The translations under genes and the position numbers were made by a program. Below the pieces are notes generated by a model. It worked only from the letters and a program-made list of their open reading frames with translations. It had not been told where the DNA came from and did no database searches. From Bacteroidota bacterium (GTDB lineage: Bacteria > Bacteroidota > Bacteroidia > JABEUT01), in assembly GCA_013288205.1 (NCBI GenBank), contig JABDCH010000020.1, forward strand, positions 1 to 33,663: a stretch of DNA of 33,663 nucleotides. Direction: 5' to 3'. Numbering within the stretch: position 1 is the stretch's first letter; every line of letters starts with the position of its first letter. Below are positions 19,362-29,225 of the stretch, one piece after another.

Positions 19362-22196
19362 TTAGAATTTATAGCGTATCCCCATTAAATAGCTTTGCCC
19401 ATAAAGCTCTTTTTCCACAGTAATGCTGTTTATATAGCCCTCGCTGTTGGTTTGGTTGGGTAGCCAATTTTGCAGGTTCGCCCCTTTTGTTGAATTTAAA
19501 TATTCATTGGGCGGGAACATCTCGATAAGCATTGGTGTATTTAATATATTATTTATTTTACCATATAAGCTCAGCTTTATCTTTTTGCTTAGTCTCTTTT
19601 CAAATGAGAACGCCAGTGTGGTAGTAGGCATTTGCCATAGGTTCATTTCATACCATATACTAACAGCCGATATTTCCTTACCGGTATAGACCCCTGAAAC
19701 TTGCATTTCAAGCCCTATTTTGGGCGCTTTGTAAATTAATGAAAGATTGGCAATATCGTCTGCCTGCCCTTGTAAAGGTCTGGATTCACTCACAACTTTG
19801 GTATTGAACCCACCTAATGCCGGATTATCATTGTATAGCTGTTCGGGCACGGTGATACTTGAATGAGTATAGGTATAGTTAGCTACTACGCCGAAATTAT
19901 GGATGTATTTAATGAATTGAAATTCGAAACCGTAATTAATGGCAGGATTAGTATCGCCGCCAATATTGGTAGGCTTTAATTGAATAGAGCTAGGTCCCGC
20001 ACCGCGTATAATAGCGTCTTCGATTGCATTATATATTTGTTTATAAAATACGCCGGCCATTACTTCTTCCGAAGCAGAAGGGAAAAACTCGTAGCGCAGG
20101 TCATAATTATTCGCCTGGGTAGCCAATAATTCCGGATTACCTACTTCCGTGTAATAATCTCCCGGTAACTGGTATGGAATAATGTCATAAAGACTGGGGC
20201 GGGCAAGAGATGCAAAATAACTGGCTTGAAGGGATTGCTTATCTGTTATTTTGAATTTTATTTCCGCGCTTGGCAAAAGGTTATTATATTGTATTGTGCC
20301 GTATGCAGCCGGAATTTGTATAGACTCCTGTGTTTGATATGCCTCGTTTGTATTTTCCATTCGTGCCCCTCCTAAAATTTGTATACGGGGGCCGAGGCTA
20401 AATTTAAGCATACCATAATAGGCGGTAATATCTTGCTGCACATTGTAACTATTAGCACTGCCGGGCGAACCTGTTCTATCGAAAAAACCATAGTAGTTAG
20501 GATTACTGAATATTTCGCTCATACCCGTATAAACTTCCTGGTTAGGCGGGGGGGCGGTTGAAAAATCATATTTCGCATAATAGGCATCTCTTGATTTGTC
20601 CCTGTTCATGGCTCCGCCTTTTACTTCAATATCCTGTCCAAAAAGGGGGAAACTGTAGGTAAGATTGGCATATCCGCTGAAATCTTGTTCGGTATTGTCT
20701 ATCCAGCGGGTTGTAAGGCCTCCAAAGTCAATAACCGATGAACCAAAGTAGCCATCCAGTGAAAGGTCATTCCAATCGGGTATAACCGACCATGCACGGG
20801 CATACGCCGTGGTCCAATCAAGAGCCAGGTTATGGGCAAGGGTGTCTGTTCCTTTCAAGGTAACGTTGTAAATATGTTCGTAAGTAGTCTCAAATCGCTG
20901 GCCTGGGTCAAGCGAACTGCCGCGGACAGCATTATCTGTATCGTCTGTAATACGCATTTCCACCTGGGTCATTTCAGCATATACATTATATAAGGTTATT
21001 TTGTTTTTCCGGTTAAAAACATAATCCATCATTACATGTCCGCCGCCCCTGGTTTGTTTTACGTAGTCTTCCCTGCTTTCTATATAATCCCAAATGGGAA
21101 TATTAGATTGTGTTAGAGATGCATTTGGTTGGGACTGTGGACTGATAAAAAAGCCGGTGGTATAGGAATATGTATTTTGATAGGTGAACGATGCTAATAC
21201 ACCAAATCTTCCGCCAAAAAAACGGTCACCTATGGTAAAGCCGGCAAATATATCAGGCGGAGCAGACTCATTTTTAATGGTTGTGGCAGCCACCGGGAAA
21301 TCGGCGGGGGCTTGTGCATTATAGGTAGAACCATTTGCCTGGTTGGGAGATTGGGAGTTTATAACACTTGTATTAAATGTTTGGAATCCATGGTTGTATA
21401 AATTTTGATTAAACCCTGTTGCCGCTTCAGCGCTAAGTGTAAAATTATCGGGTGCTTCTTTCAATACCAGGTTCATGGCTCCTCCAATAGCATCTCCTTC
21501 CATATCAGGAGTAAGCGTTTTAATAACTTCTAAACGCTCTACCATTTCCGAAGGAAAAATATCCATAGGTACATAACTATTTTTATAATCGGGGCTGGGT
21601 ACTTTTACTCCGTCTATCGTAGTGTAATTATAGCGTGCATCCATTCCCCGTATGGTAGCAAATTTTCCGCCCCCGGTAACCGATTTTTGAGTAGTTACGC
21701 CCGATACCCTTTGCAATACATCTCCTATCGTATAGTCGGGTAGAAGTTGTATAGTTTTTGCTGACATGATATTCATTACTACATCCGAATTTTTTTCTTC
21801 GCTTCTCGCATAGTTATCCGAACCTTGATTGGCTTGACCATATACCTGAACTTGTTGCAAGGTCAATGAATCAGGCTTCATGCCAAAGTCTTCTGTTATT
21901 TCATCGGTAGCATTTGCAATGGTAATTTTTCTTTGTTGGCTCGCATATCCAAAGAAGTCAACCATTAATGTGTAAGTTCCCGGTTGCACATTTTTAAGCA
22001 AATAAGAGCCGTCAAGCCCGGCGCTGGTATTAATTTTAGTATCCTCCTTTAAATAGATGGTTGCTCCTATAAGGGTTTCATTCGTCTTGCCATCTTTTAC
22101 ACGGCCTTTAATGGCGGCCGAAAAAGCAGAGTTAGCTATAAATAACAACGAAATAATAAATAGAAATCCAGATGGGGAAAGGGAGGTTTTTTTCAT
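19362..22196 (-). CDS. TonB-dependent receptor with N-terminal carboxypeptidase-regulatory-like domain
   Basis: Signal peptide; IKGRVKDGKTNETLIGATIYLKEDTKINTSAGLDGSYLLKNVQPGTYTL; plug VLQRVSGVTTQKSV...FATIRGMDARYNYTTIDGVKVP; C-terminal aromatic residue (LMGIRYKF). Confidence 0.95.
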   Translation of the reverse strand: MKKTSLSPSGFLFIISLLFIANSAFSAAIKGRVKDGKTNETLIGATIYLKEDTKINTSAGLDGSYLLKNVQPGTYTLMVDFFGYASQQRKITIANATDEITEDFGMKPDSLTLQQVQVYGQANQGSDNYARSEEKNSDVVMNIMSAKTIQLLPDYTIGDVLQRVSGVTTQKSVTGGGKFATIRGMDARYNYTTIDGVKVPSPDYKNSYVPMDIFPSEMVERLEVIKTLTPDMEGDAIGGAMNLVLKEAPDNFTLSAEAATGFNQNLYNHGFQTFNTSVINSQSPNQANGSTYNAQAPADFPVAATTIKNESAPPDIFAGFTIGDRFFGGRFGVLASFTYQNTYSYTTGFFISPQSQPNASLTQSNIPIWDYIESREDYVKQTRGGGHVMMDYVFNRKNKITLYNVYAEMTQVEMRITDDTDNAVRGSSLDPGQRFETTYEHIYNVTLKGTDTLAHNLALDWTTAYARAWSVIPDWNDLSLDGYFGSSVIDFGGLTTRWIDNTEQDFSGYANLTYSFPLFGQDIEVKGGAMNRDKSRDAYYAKYDFSTAPPPNQEVYTGMSEIFSNPNYYGFFDRTGSPGSANSYNVQQDITAYYGMLKFSLGPRIQILGGARMENTNEAYQTQESIQIPAAYGTIQYNNLLPSAEIKFKITDKQSLQASYFASLARPSLYDIIPYQLPGDYYTEVGNPELLATQANNYDLRYEFFPSASEEVMAGVFYKQIYNAIEDAIIRGAGPSSIQLKPTNIGGDTNPAINYGFEFQFIKYIHNFGVVANYTYTHSSITVPEQLYNDNPALGGFNTKVVSESRPLQGQADDIANLSLIYKAPKIGLEMQVSGVYTGKEISAVSIWYEMNLWQMPTTTLAFSFEKRLSKKIKLSLYGKINNILNTPMLIEMFPPNEYLNSTKGANLQNWLPNQTNSEGYINSITVEKELYGQSYLMGIRYKF

Positions 22197-22380
22197 AATG
22201 AATTTTAGTTTTTCGGCGCAAAAATATTTTTATAAAACGCCCGAATTCCGCCTCGGAAGTAAATTAGCAATAAGATAACAATCGTAACAATTACTTAACA
22301 CCAAACAGATAAATGGTATATAAAACCTATTTTGCAGCTAACTTTTAGTTAACCTCTTTTTGAATAAGTAAAAGCAATTT

Positions 22381-23742
22381 CTACTCCTTCACCACTTTTA
22401 GTGTAATGCTGTATCCGCCGGAAATAAAATGTAACAGGTAAACACCCGGTATCAATAGAACATTTTTATTGATAGTTGAACTGTTGATATTGAATGTCGA
22501 TTGGTAAACGAGTCTTCCGCATATATCATATATAGCCATAGATATATTTTGTCCATTTAAAAAGGAAGCAAAATGCAGCGTCATATTGTTATCCATAACC
22601 GGATTAGTTACTTTAATGCTTCCCGTTTCTTCCAGAATGTTTGACACACCCAATGGCCTATTGGTTGTTACAAGACTTGCCATAACCGGATATTTATCTG
22701 AAAAATTAAAGACTGCATTTATTACATTAGCCGGGGCCGATAGGTTTGTCCCCGAATTTACCGATACACCCACCCTCTTGCCATCGTTGCCGATAGTAGT
22801 GTATGAGTTCCTGATATATGAAATATAGTTTGAATTGTTGACTATGGAGTGAGACAAAAAGATGTGATCATACCAATCCTTTCCGCCGCCGGTGGTTCCA
22901 CATGAATTGGGAGCGGTGGTAGCGCGTGTAGTAGTAGTGAGTTCTGCTGCTGCTGCAAGGGGATTGCCATCCCAATTGATAGGATAGGTTAATTTTTTAT
23001 CAGGAAAAAAGCAGGGGTCATCCATAATAAAATTCGTATCAGGATCTGTTTGGGTTATATATTCATAGCCCGGCTCGGAAGTGGAACGGGTATTGAAGTC
23101 GCCCATATATATAAGGTTAGGCATAACAGCAAACATTCGTTTCAGTTTATTGATGTTAGTTGTATCCTGTGTATCTCTTCCCGTAGAAGAGCTGCCGGAA
23201 ATGGTATGCCCAAGCACAACATAAAGAAATGTGCTATCGTGTGTTGCCGATAAGTAGGGGTCCTTATAATATAACTTGTAAAGGTCAAAGTCTTCTTGCC
23301 CGGTATATAATGGAGTAGTGGTAAGGTATCCAATTTTAGAGGTGTTATAAAAGAGTACGCTGCCATCACCATCTGTACAACCGGATATATCGGTAAACGG
23401 ACAGAAAGAATAGGTTGGGCTAAGACATTCGGAAATAACGGTATCGGGAAAATAATAGGGTGATATTCCAGGGCCATTGTTAGGGCCTGTTTGTACGCAT
23501 ACCATTTTATCCAACCCCATAAGGTCGGGCCGGCCAAATTGGAAAATAGCTTTTAAATCAGCATATAGTGGGGGAATAGGGCCTTGGCATCCGCTGGAAT
23601 AACTAAATCCAAGTGTATTATAGACCATCACTTTTATAGTATCACCTGGTGTAGATTGTGCATATGAAGTTTTCTGGAAAAAAAAGCTAAAGGAAAAAAC
23701 AAGGAGGGTTAATCGGATAGATGGAGAGAATTTTATTTTCAT
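22381..23742 (-). CDS. Endonuclease/exonuclease/phosphatase-fold secreted protein with T9SS sorting domain
   Basis: VMVYNTLGF near the N-terminus, NLIYMGDFNTRSTSEPGYEYIT, KDWYDHIFLS; C-terminal ...MALHFASFLNGQNISMAIYDICGRLVY...LLIPGVYLLHFISGGYSITLKVVKE-like T9SS CTD. Confidence 0.8.
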   Translation of the reverse strand: MKIKFSPSIRLTLLVFSFSFFFQKTSYAQSTPGDTIKVMVYNTLGFSYSSGCQGPIPPLYADLKAIFQFGRPDLMGLDKMVCVQTGPNNGPGISPYYFPDTVISECLSPTYSFCPFTDISGCTDGDGSVLFYNTSKIGYLTTTPLYTGQEDFDLYKLYYKDPYLSATHDSTFLYVVLGHTISGSSSTGRDTQDTTNINKLKRMFAVMPNLIYMGDFNTRSTSEPGYEYITQTDPDTNFIMDDPCFFPDKKLTYPINWDGNPLAAAAELTTTTRATTAPNSCGTTGGGKDWYDHIFLSHSIVNNSNYISYIRNSYTTIGNDGKRVGVSVNSGTNLSAPANVINAVFNFSDKYPVMASLVTTNRPLGVSNILEETGSIKVTNPVMDNNMTLHFASFLNGQNISMAIYDICGRLVYQSTFNINSSTINKNVLLIPGVYLLHFISGGYSITLKVVKE

Positions 23743-24142
23743 GAAAGTATTTTAATTAGAGTAGTGGAAAACGATAAATAACTTATTTTTTGCAAACTTA
23801 TAGGTCTTCCCACATTTATTTCTGAGATTAATAAATTATTAACAAAATGATAATATAAATTCCCAACCCCATAATAAAATCAAAGTACTTAAGGTTTTTG
23901 CTTTAAAATACTGATAATATGACTGGAAGGTTAGTATTCGTTAATTACTTGTATATACTTTTTGATCATGGATTTTGTAAAATACTTTGATTATAATTTT
24001 TATGCAATCCCCTAAAATCCCTTTATACAGAGGGCTTCTATGGTAGTGATTTTGCTAGCTATGGTGATTTATTAATGTTCAATTAATATTGAGGTAAAGT
24101 AACTCCCCTAATCTTGCACATCAATTAAACAAAACCTAAAAC

Positions 24143-25177
24143 ATGAAAACAAAACTTCACATCTATGCAATTTTTGCAGTTGCTTTGGCTTTCTCTGCCC
24201 CAAAAGTAAATGCACAATCAGTTCTTATCCAGTATTGGGATTTTAACAAAACTCCACCTACAGGTGGTGGCGGTGGCGATAGCCTCGGCAATGTTACTAA
24301 TCCTTTAAAGGCAAATCAAGTAGCAGCCGGCTTAGATACCGGCCATATTGTTTACTCCCGTCCTCAAAAAGTATATGGTTCAAATGGACCTGATGGTATT
24401 TTAGACAATGGTGCCGGTGCTGCTCCCTATGCATATATTTACGATTTCAGTAACAGTAATGATACTAATAGTCTTGCAGTTAACAATTCCTTTGTAAGAA
24501 CCCGTAATCCTTCAGATAGTTCTGAAATAATCCTTTATATACCTACTACCGGTTATAAAAACATTACCTTGGAATATGCTTTGTCTGCTTCAAGCACAAA
24601 AGGCCCTAACTACAATGTTTTTGCGTATAGCACAACTGGTAGCGCAGGCCCTTGGAACAAATTAACTTCAGTAATGGATACCTTTACTGTTGGTGGAGTA
24701 CATCGTGCCGATACGATGTCTGCCATTAATGTTGTTACTGCAGCTAGTAAGTGGTATCCTGTTAATATTGATTTCTCCAGCGACCCTAACGTGAACAACA
24801 ATGCTAATTTTGTTGTTAGTATAAGACTTGCCGGACCTAATTCAGTACTTAGCAGTGGTAATGACAGGTTCGACAATTTCGCTGCACATGGTACCTCTAT
24901 TAGCAGTGCAGGTGTTAGTGAAATTACGGCTCAATCTGCCGGATACAATGTATATCCTAACCCTACAACTACTGAAGTAAACATTGTTTCCACACAATAT
25001 ACCGGAGCAAAAGTAATTACAGTATATAATGTAGTTGGACAAATTGTTAGCACAACCGAAACAAAAGATATGCAAACAACCATCAATACTTCAGCATTGA
25101 ATGCAGGAGTGTATTTTGTTGAAATCAGTGAATTAAGTACCGGTAATAAATACACCACAAAGCTCGTTAAGGAGTAA
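24143..25177 (+). CDS. Secreted protein with T9SS type A sorting domain
   Basis: Signal peptide; C-terminal YNVYPNPTTTEVNIVSTQYTGAKVITVYNVVGQIVSTTETKDMQTTINTSALNAGVYFVEISELSTGNKYTTKLVKE. Confidence 0.92.
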   Translation: MKTKLHIYAIFAVALAFSAPKVNAQSVLIQYWDFNKTPPTGGGGGDSLGNVTNPLKANQVAAGLDTGHIVYSRPQKVYGSNGPDGILDNGAGAAPYAYIYDFSNSNDTNSLAVNNSFVRTRNPSDSSEIILYIPTTGYKNITLEYALSASSTKGPNYNVFAYSTTGSAGPWNKLTSVMDTFTVGGVHRADTMSAINVVTAASKWYPVNIDFSSDPNVNNNANFVVSIRLAGPNSVLSSGNDRFDNFAAHGTSISSAGVSEITAQSAGYNVYPNPTTTEVNIVSTQYTGAKVITVYNVVGQIVSTTETKDMQTTINTSALNAGVYFVEISELSTGNKYTTKLVKE

Positions 25178-25201
25178 AGTAGGTTTCGATTTAGTTTAGG
25201 A

Positions 25202-25234
25202 AAAAAGCCCGTCTCTAAAAGACGGGTTTTTTTA
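25202..25234. terminator. Bidirectional intrinsic terminator between convergent genes
   Basis: AAAAAAGCCCGTC tctaaaa GACGGGTTTTTTT: 6-bp GC stem flanked by an A-run and a T-run. Confidence 0.9.
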
Positions 25235-25248
25235 TTTTATAATAGTGA

Positions 25249-26889
25249 CTAATTTACTTTCCAGTCTTGCACTACATCCCAGTTAGAGCGGATATTTAAT
25301 TTATCGGGATAATAAAAAACCTTCTCAGGTTCTATATTTTTCATAAAGTTACCGATATCCCATTTGCCATTGTTGTTTGCATCTTCTATTACACGGATTC
25401 CATACAAAGCCGGGGGAAGTCCATCATAAAAAATACTGTTGCTTCCATTAACCGTATCTTGCTTATATACTCCGCCACCGCTATTAAGCAATTGGACGAG
25501 ATAATGGGCTTTCTTTGAGAAAGATACATTAAGTTTTAATGTTCCATAAAAGCTTTGTTCTTGGATAGGAAAATGTACTATAATAGTATCATTCGTATAA
25601 CCGAATAAATTAGTGAAAGCGCCGGGCAGGATGCTTAAACAATAAATTGAATCACTAATTAAATCCTTTTTAGGAAGAGCCAACATACCATATGGCAATG
25701 ATGTAGCAATGAACTTTAAAGCAATACTATCTTTTCTTTGTATGAGTTTGATTTTGGAAATAGCATAATTGATTACAGGCTGTGGAAATTTTATAGAAAA
25801 TGGTAAGTGATAATCGTATGCCGTTTTTTCAGCTACATTTAAATTGATTTGCATTGAAGGGGGCTTTTCCGGTGTGCTGTTCTTTTTCTTAGCAGACGCC
25901 GTTTTATTAGTATGCCCCGGAATGTTATATACGATGGCTGTATCAAGCACCCTCGTATTTCTGGAAACGATAAATCGCAACGAATCTAAATTAGGATAAT
26001 TAGTCCAATAGGTAAGACTGTCTCCGCTGCTTGAATATTGATGATATATGATGGGGTGGATCGTCGTATCAATATTTAATGGCCTTATTGTAATGCTGTC
26101 GGCAGGTTTATTAAACACTATCATAATTTCACCTTTGCCTGCTGCCTTTGCTTTTAAAAATTCTAATTTGGGCGGCACTTCCGTGAACAAAAAGAAGTCT
26201 GCAGTATCATTCTTTGTGAGCGAAAGCATACTGTTTTTGAATCCAATATCTTCGGAGGAGGGGTGATAAAAATAATCGCCTGATGCCTTGGATATGGCAA
26301 TGATTCTATATGTGCCGGGTTGTATATTATCAATTTTATAATTTCCATTGTCATCCGTCTGGCCGCAATAGGATGGATATTTTTTGAAAGGTGTCGAATC
26401 ATCTAAATCCGCATACATCAGCACAAAAGCGCTCTTTTCAGGTTCGTGCGAAAATGCATCCACCGCTCTTCCATGAACAGATAAGGAATCTACATAATTT
26501 CCAGTAGAAAAAACATATTGAAAATTCTTGATGGGGTTGCCTTCATGTAAATCGCATACGGCATTGCCAAAATTGAAAGTATACGTAGTATTATCAAGCA
26601 AGGTATCTTTCGTGAGAGGTATTTCCAATACCTTACCTTTTATGATAGGTACAGGTAAATGTTTCAGTGGAGGTGATATGATAAATTGCTTGGAAAGATC
26701 TTTCAACTGAATATACTCATCAAATGTTATATCAATCTTTTTAGCATGAAATTGGATGCTTTTATTTTCGGGGGAATAACCCATTACTTTTGGCGCAGTA
26801 ATATCCTTAGGTCCCCCGGTTGGTGCCACCACCTGGGCGCAGCCACCTAGCAGAAGAAAAGCAGCAAATATGATGTATGGCCTTTTCAA
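25249..26889 (-). CDS. Ig-like (Big_5-like) domain lipoprotein, conserved Bacteroidetes type
   Basis: LLLGGCAQVVAPTGGPKDITAPKVMGYSPENKSIQFHAKKIDITFDEYIQLKDLSKQFIISPPL...TYTFNFGNAVCDLHEGNPIKNFQYVFSTG. Confidence 0.85.
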   Translation of the reverse strand: MKRPYIIFAAFLLLGGCAQVVAPTGGPKDITAPKVMGYSPENKSIQFHAKKIDITFDEYIQLKDLSKQFIISPPLKHLPVPIIKGKVLEIPLTKDTLLDNTTYTFNFGNAVCDLHEGNPIKNFQYVFSTGNYVDSLSVHGRAVDAFSHEPEKSAFVLMYADLDDSTPFKKYPSYCGQTDDNGNYKIDNIQPGTYRIIAISKASGDYFYHPSSEDIGFKNSMLSLTKNDTADFFLFTEVPPKLEFLKAKAAGKGEIMIVFNKPADSITIRPLNIDTTIHPIIYHQYSSSGDSLTYWTNYPNLDSLRFIVSRNTRVLDTAIVYNIPGHTNKTASAKKKNSTPEKPPSMQINLNVAEKTAYDYHLPFSIKFPQPVINYAISKIKLIQRKDSIALKFIATSLPYGMLALPKKDLISDSIYCLSILPGAFTNLFGYTNDTIIVHFPIQEQSFYGTLKLNVSFSKKAHYLVQLLNSGGGVYKQDTVNGSNSIFYDGLPPALYGIRVIEDANNNGKWDIGNFMKNIEPEKVFYYPDKLNIRSNWDVVQDWKVN

Positions 26890-26892
26890 AGC

Positions 26893-27378
26893 TTATCTGT
26901 TTACGATGCTTTCAATAATATGGACCGCTTCTGTAAGTTTTAATTCATCCATAGAATTAAAATCAGCTAAGCGGGTACTGTCAATATCCAGCACCATCAA
27001 CACATCGCCCGTTTTTCCGAAAACAGGCAACACAATTTCCGATTTGCTTTCTGTACTGCAAGCAATATGCCCTTCAAATGTATCGACATCATCCACCACT
27101 ATGGTTTTTTTATTTTTCCAGGCATTTCCACAAACTCCTTTCCCAAAACCTATTCGTGTACAGGCTACTGTTCCCTGGAAAGGCCCAAGTACCAGTTCAT
27201 TGTTTTTTACAATGTATAGCCCAATCCAAAAAAAATCCATGCCATACTTTAATGCTGAAATAATATTTCCAAGCGCAGCATAAACATCAGGTTCTTCCGC
27301 CAACGATTTTAATTGGGCTAATAGTGATGTATATTTCTCCTCTTTGGTAGTTCCGCTTATAATAATAGACTCTGCCAT
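26893..27378 (-). CDS. msrC: GAF-domain protein, free methionine-(R)-sulfoxide reductase family
   Basis: FWIGLYIVKNNELVLGPFQGTVACTRIGFGKGVCGNAWKNKKTIVVDDVDTFEGHIACSTESKSEIVLPVF; retains the three Cys positions (VAC, GVC, IAC) of fRMsr. Confidence 0.85.
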   Translation of the reverse strand: MAESIIISGTTKEEKYTSLLAQLKSLAEEPDVYAALGNIISALKYGMDFFWIGLYIVKNNELVLGPFQGTVACTRIGFGKGVCGNAWKNKKTIVVDDVDTFEGHIACSTESKSEIVLPVFGKTGDVLMVLDIDSTRLADFNSMDELKLTEAVHIIESIVNR

Positions 27379-27447
27379 AGGACAAAGATGCGAAATAGTT
27401 TGATGAGAAAAGGCAGAAAATAGGGTGAATTAGGCTTATTTAACAGG

Positions 27448-27945
27448 TTAAAACTCCTGGTTGGAATAGGGTGGGTGGTCAGGAATAACGATTTTATTGA
27501 AATTAAACTTTGTATTCGTATGGCAATTATTGCAGGCATTAGTAAGATTGGTAAATGCAGAGGTAAAATGCTCCGTATTTTTCTGTGTAATGGATAATTG
27601 AATACTATCAAGTTGCGGATATATCATCACTCTAAACAGTTTTACTTCATTCCGGTCTGTTTCAATTTTCTCAGCCTGTGTAAGTATCTCCATAATTTCA
27701 TCATGTTCAAACTGGGCAAGGGGCCAGTCTTCATTCTTCCCGGCAAACCATAGTTTATTGTGATGAACCTGTATTTCAAGCATCAGGTCGCCGAGCCCTG
27801 GTTTTATGCTTTGTATTTCTTTTTCAAGGCTATCGTTTTTTGCATTCAGGAAATTGATTTCCGATTGCAATGTTTTTAACCGGATAGCATCATTATTACA
27901 GCTGAACAATAATAACAAGGATAACGTTACGAGAAGGAATTTCAT
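27448..27945 (-). CDS. Small lipoprotein with single c-type heme-binding motif (CNNCH)
   Basis: MKFLLVTLSLLLLFSCNND lipobox; C-terminal NLTNACNNCHTNTKF gives CxxCH near the end of a predicted helical protein. Confidence 0.7.
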   Translation of the reverse strand: MKFLLVTLSLLLLFSCNNDAIRLKTLQSEINFLNAKNDSLEKEIQSIKPGLGDLMLEIQVHHNKLWFAGKNEDWPLAQFEHDEIMEILTQAEKIETDRNEVKLFRVMIYPQLDSIQLSITQKNTEHFTSAFTNLTNACNNCHTNTKFNFNKIVIPDHPPYSNQEF

Positions 27946-27954
27946 AAATCGTAC

Positions 27955-28611
27955 CTATTTCTTTAAACGGATAAGGGGCTTATCAAGTTTCTCTGCAAAT
28001 TTATAAAATATACGGGCATTCATAACCCAGTTGTAGGTAACAAGGGCACAAGCAACGCCAATAATGGAAGCGGCATCCACATCGCGCAGAAAGTGCTCGG
28101 ATAAATACATGCGGGAATAAGCAATCAGCAAAGCGATGAAAAAGTAAACTGTTTTCAGAAAGTTGTTTTTGGTATAGAGAGCAAACAAGCAAAACATGCA
28201 GAAGCCTGTAGCCGTGTGCCCTGATGGAAAGCTATCGGTACTATACATCTCTACATTCGGAATGAGATAGATGGATTCGTGTAGTTGATTAAAAACCGTC
28301 ATTGGACGGTCCGCGTGAAAAATGACTTTAAGGGAATCATTAATGATAACTGTCAGTAAAAAACCGAGAACGGAAATTAGCATATATCTGAAGCGTACAA
28401 AGGCAAGAACCAGGGTAACAGGTATAATCATGACGCCTAGCCCTAGATTAGTCCAGGTTCTGAAAAAGAAATCTGCTGCCGGATTGTGGTAGCTGTTTAT
28501 ATACAGGTGTATAGCTGCTTTACTCCATAAGGCCAGTACAATGCTACAGGCAAACAGGAAAATCAAGTAGGGAATAAAAAATGCAGCGTTCTTTTTAAGT
28601 AAAGAGAACAT
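27955..28611 (-). CDS. PAP2-family (phosphatidic acid phosphatase type 2) membrane protein
   Basis: FHADRPMTVFNQL, DSFPSGHTATGFCMF, YLSEHFLRDVDAASIIGVA (PAP2 signature motifs). The start is probably the ATG in TAATG at 28611, rather than 28659. Confidence 0.88.
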   Translation of the reverse strand: MFSLLKKNAAFFIPYLIFLFACSIVLALWSKAAIHLYINSYHNPAADFFFRTWTNLGLGVMIIPVTLVLAFVRFRYMLISVLGFLLTVIINDSLKVIFHADRPMTVFNQLHESIYLIPNVEMYSTDSFPSGHTATGFCMFCLFALYTKNNFLKTVYFFIALLIAYSRMYLSEHFLRDVDAASIIGVACALVTYNWVMNARIFYKFAEKLDKPLIRLKK

Positions 28612-29225
28612 TAGGAAGAACCTATTGAATGGTGTAAGTCGCTGATTTGTTGGTTCCAAAGCCTGGTAGATTCTTCTTGTTCAATAGGGGTCTCAGCAAA
28701 GTCACTAACTATCAGTGCTACTTCGCTGGTTAAATCGTCAATTACAATTTTAAACTCAAAATATCTTTTTTCGGCTTCATCAAGCCAGTGAAAACGTACC
28801 CAATCTTTTTCTTTTATAGCAATTTGCCTAGCCAGTCTTTGCTCACCATCTTCCCAGTTGAAAATAAAATTACCTTCTATAATATATACCCTGTCAGCGA
28901 ACCATTTTTCAAGTCCTCCGGGGGTAGAAATGAATTCAAAAAGCACATCGGGCGAAGAATTTATCTGGTATTCAATAGAGTAAAGTCCTTTTGGCCTTGG
29001 TTCATTGGCTTTGGGAGCAGCAACAGGTTTCTTCACAACTATTTTTGCTGCTATTTTTACAGGCTTTTTCGCTACAATTTTTTTGGCTGCTTTAGGTGCC
29101 GGCTTCTGCTTTGCAAGAACTGTTTTTTTTACCGGTTTTTTCGGTTTCTTAATGGCTACTTTTGTCGGGGCTTTTGCCTTTTTCTTAGGGGCCGTTTTAT
29201 GCGAGACTTTCTTATTTTTCTTCAT
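28611..29225 (-). CDS. START-like/AHSA domain protein with long lysine/alanine/proline-rich (histone H1-like) N-terminal tail
   Basis: MKKNKKVSHKTAPKKKAKAPTKVAIKKPKKPVKKTVLAKQKPAPKAAKKIVAKKP... then YSIEYQINSSPDVLFEFISTPGGLEKWFADRVYIIEGNFIFNWEDGEQ. Confidence 0.82.
   Translation of the reverse strand: MKKNKKVSHKTAPKKKAKAPTKVAIKKPKKPVKKTVLAKQKPAPKAAKKIVAKKPVKIAAKIVVKKPVAAPKANEPRPKGLYSIEYQINSSPDVLFEFISTPGGLEKWFADRVYIIEGNFIFNWEDGEQRLARQIAIKEKDWVRFHWLDEAEKRYFEFKIVIDDLTSEVALIVSDFAETPIEQEESTRLWNQQISDLHHSIGSS

Noticed and set aside
23142-23537. 131-aa minus-strand ORF
   Set aside because: Lies out of frame inside the EEP-fold gene and has no recognisable domain.
26870-27283. 137-aa plus-strand ORF
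   Set aside because: Antisense to the well-supported fRMsr-like GAF gene; Ser/Pro-rich composition typical of spurious antisense frames.
29040-29200. Repeats in the START-like gene considered as a CRISPR or tandem-repeat array
   Set aside because: They are irregular codon-level Lys/Ala/Pro repeats without conserved repeat-spacer architecture.
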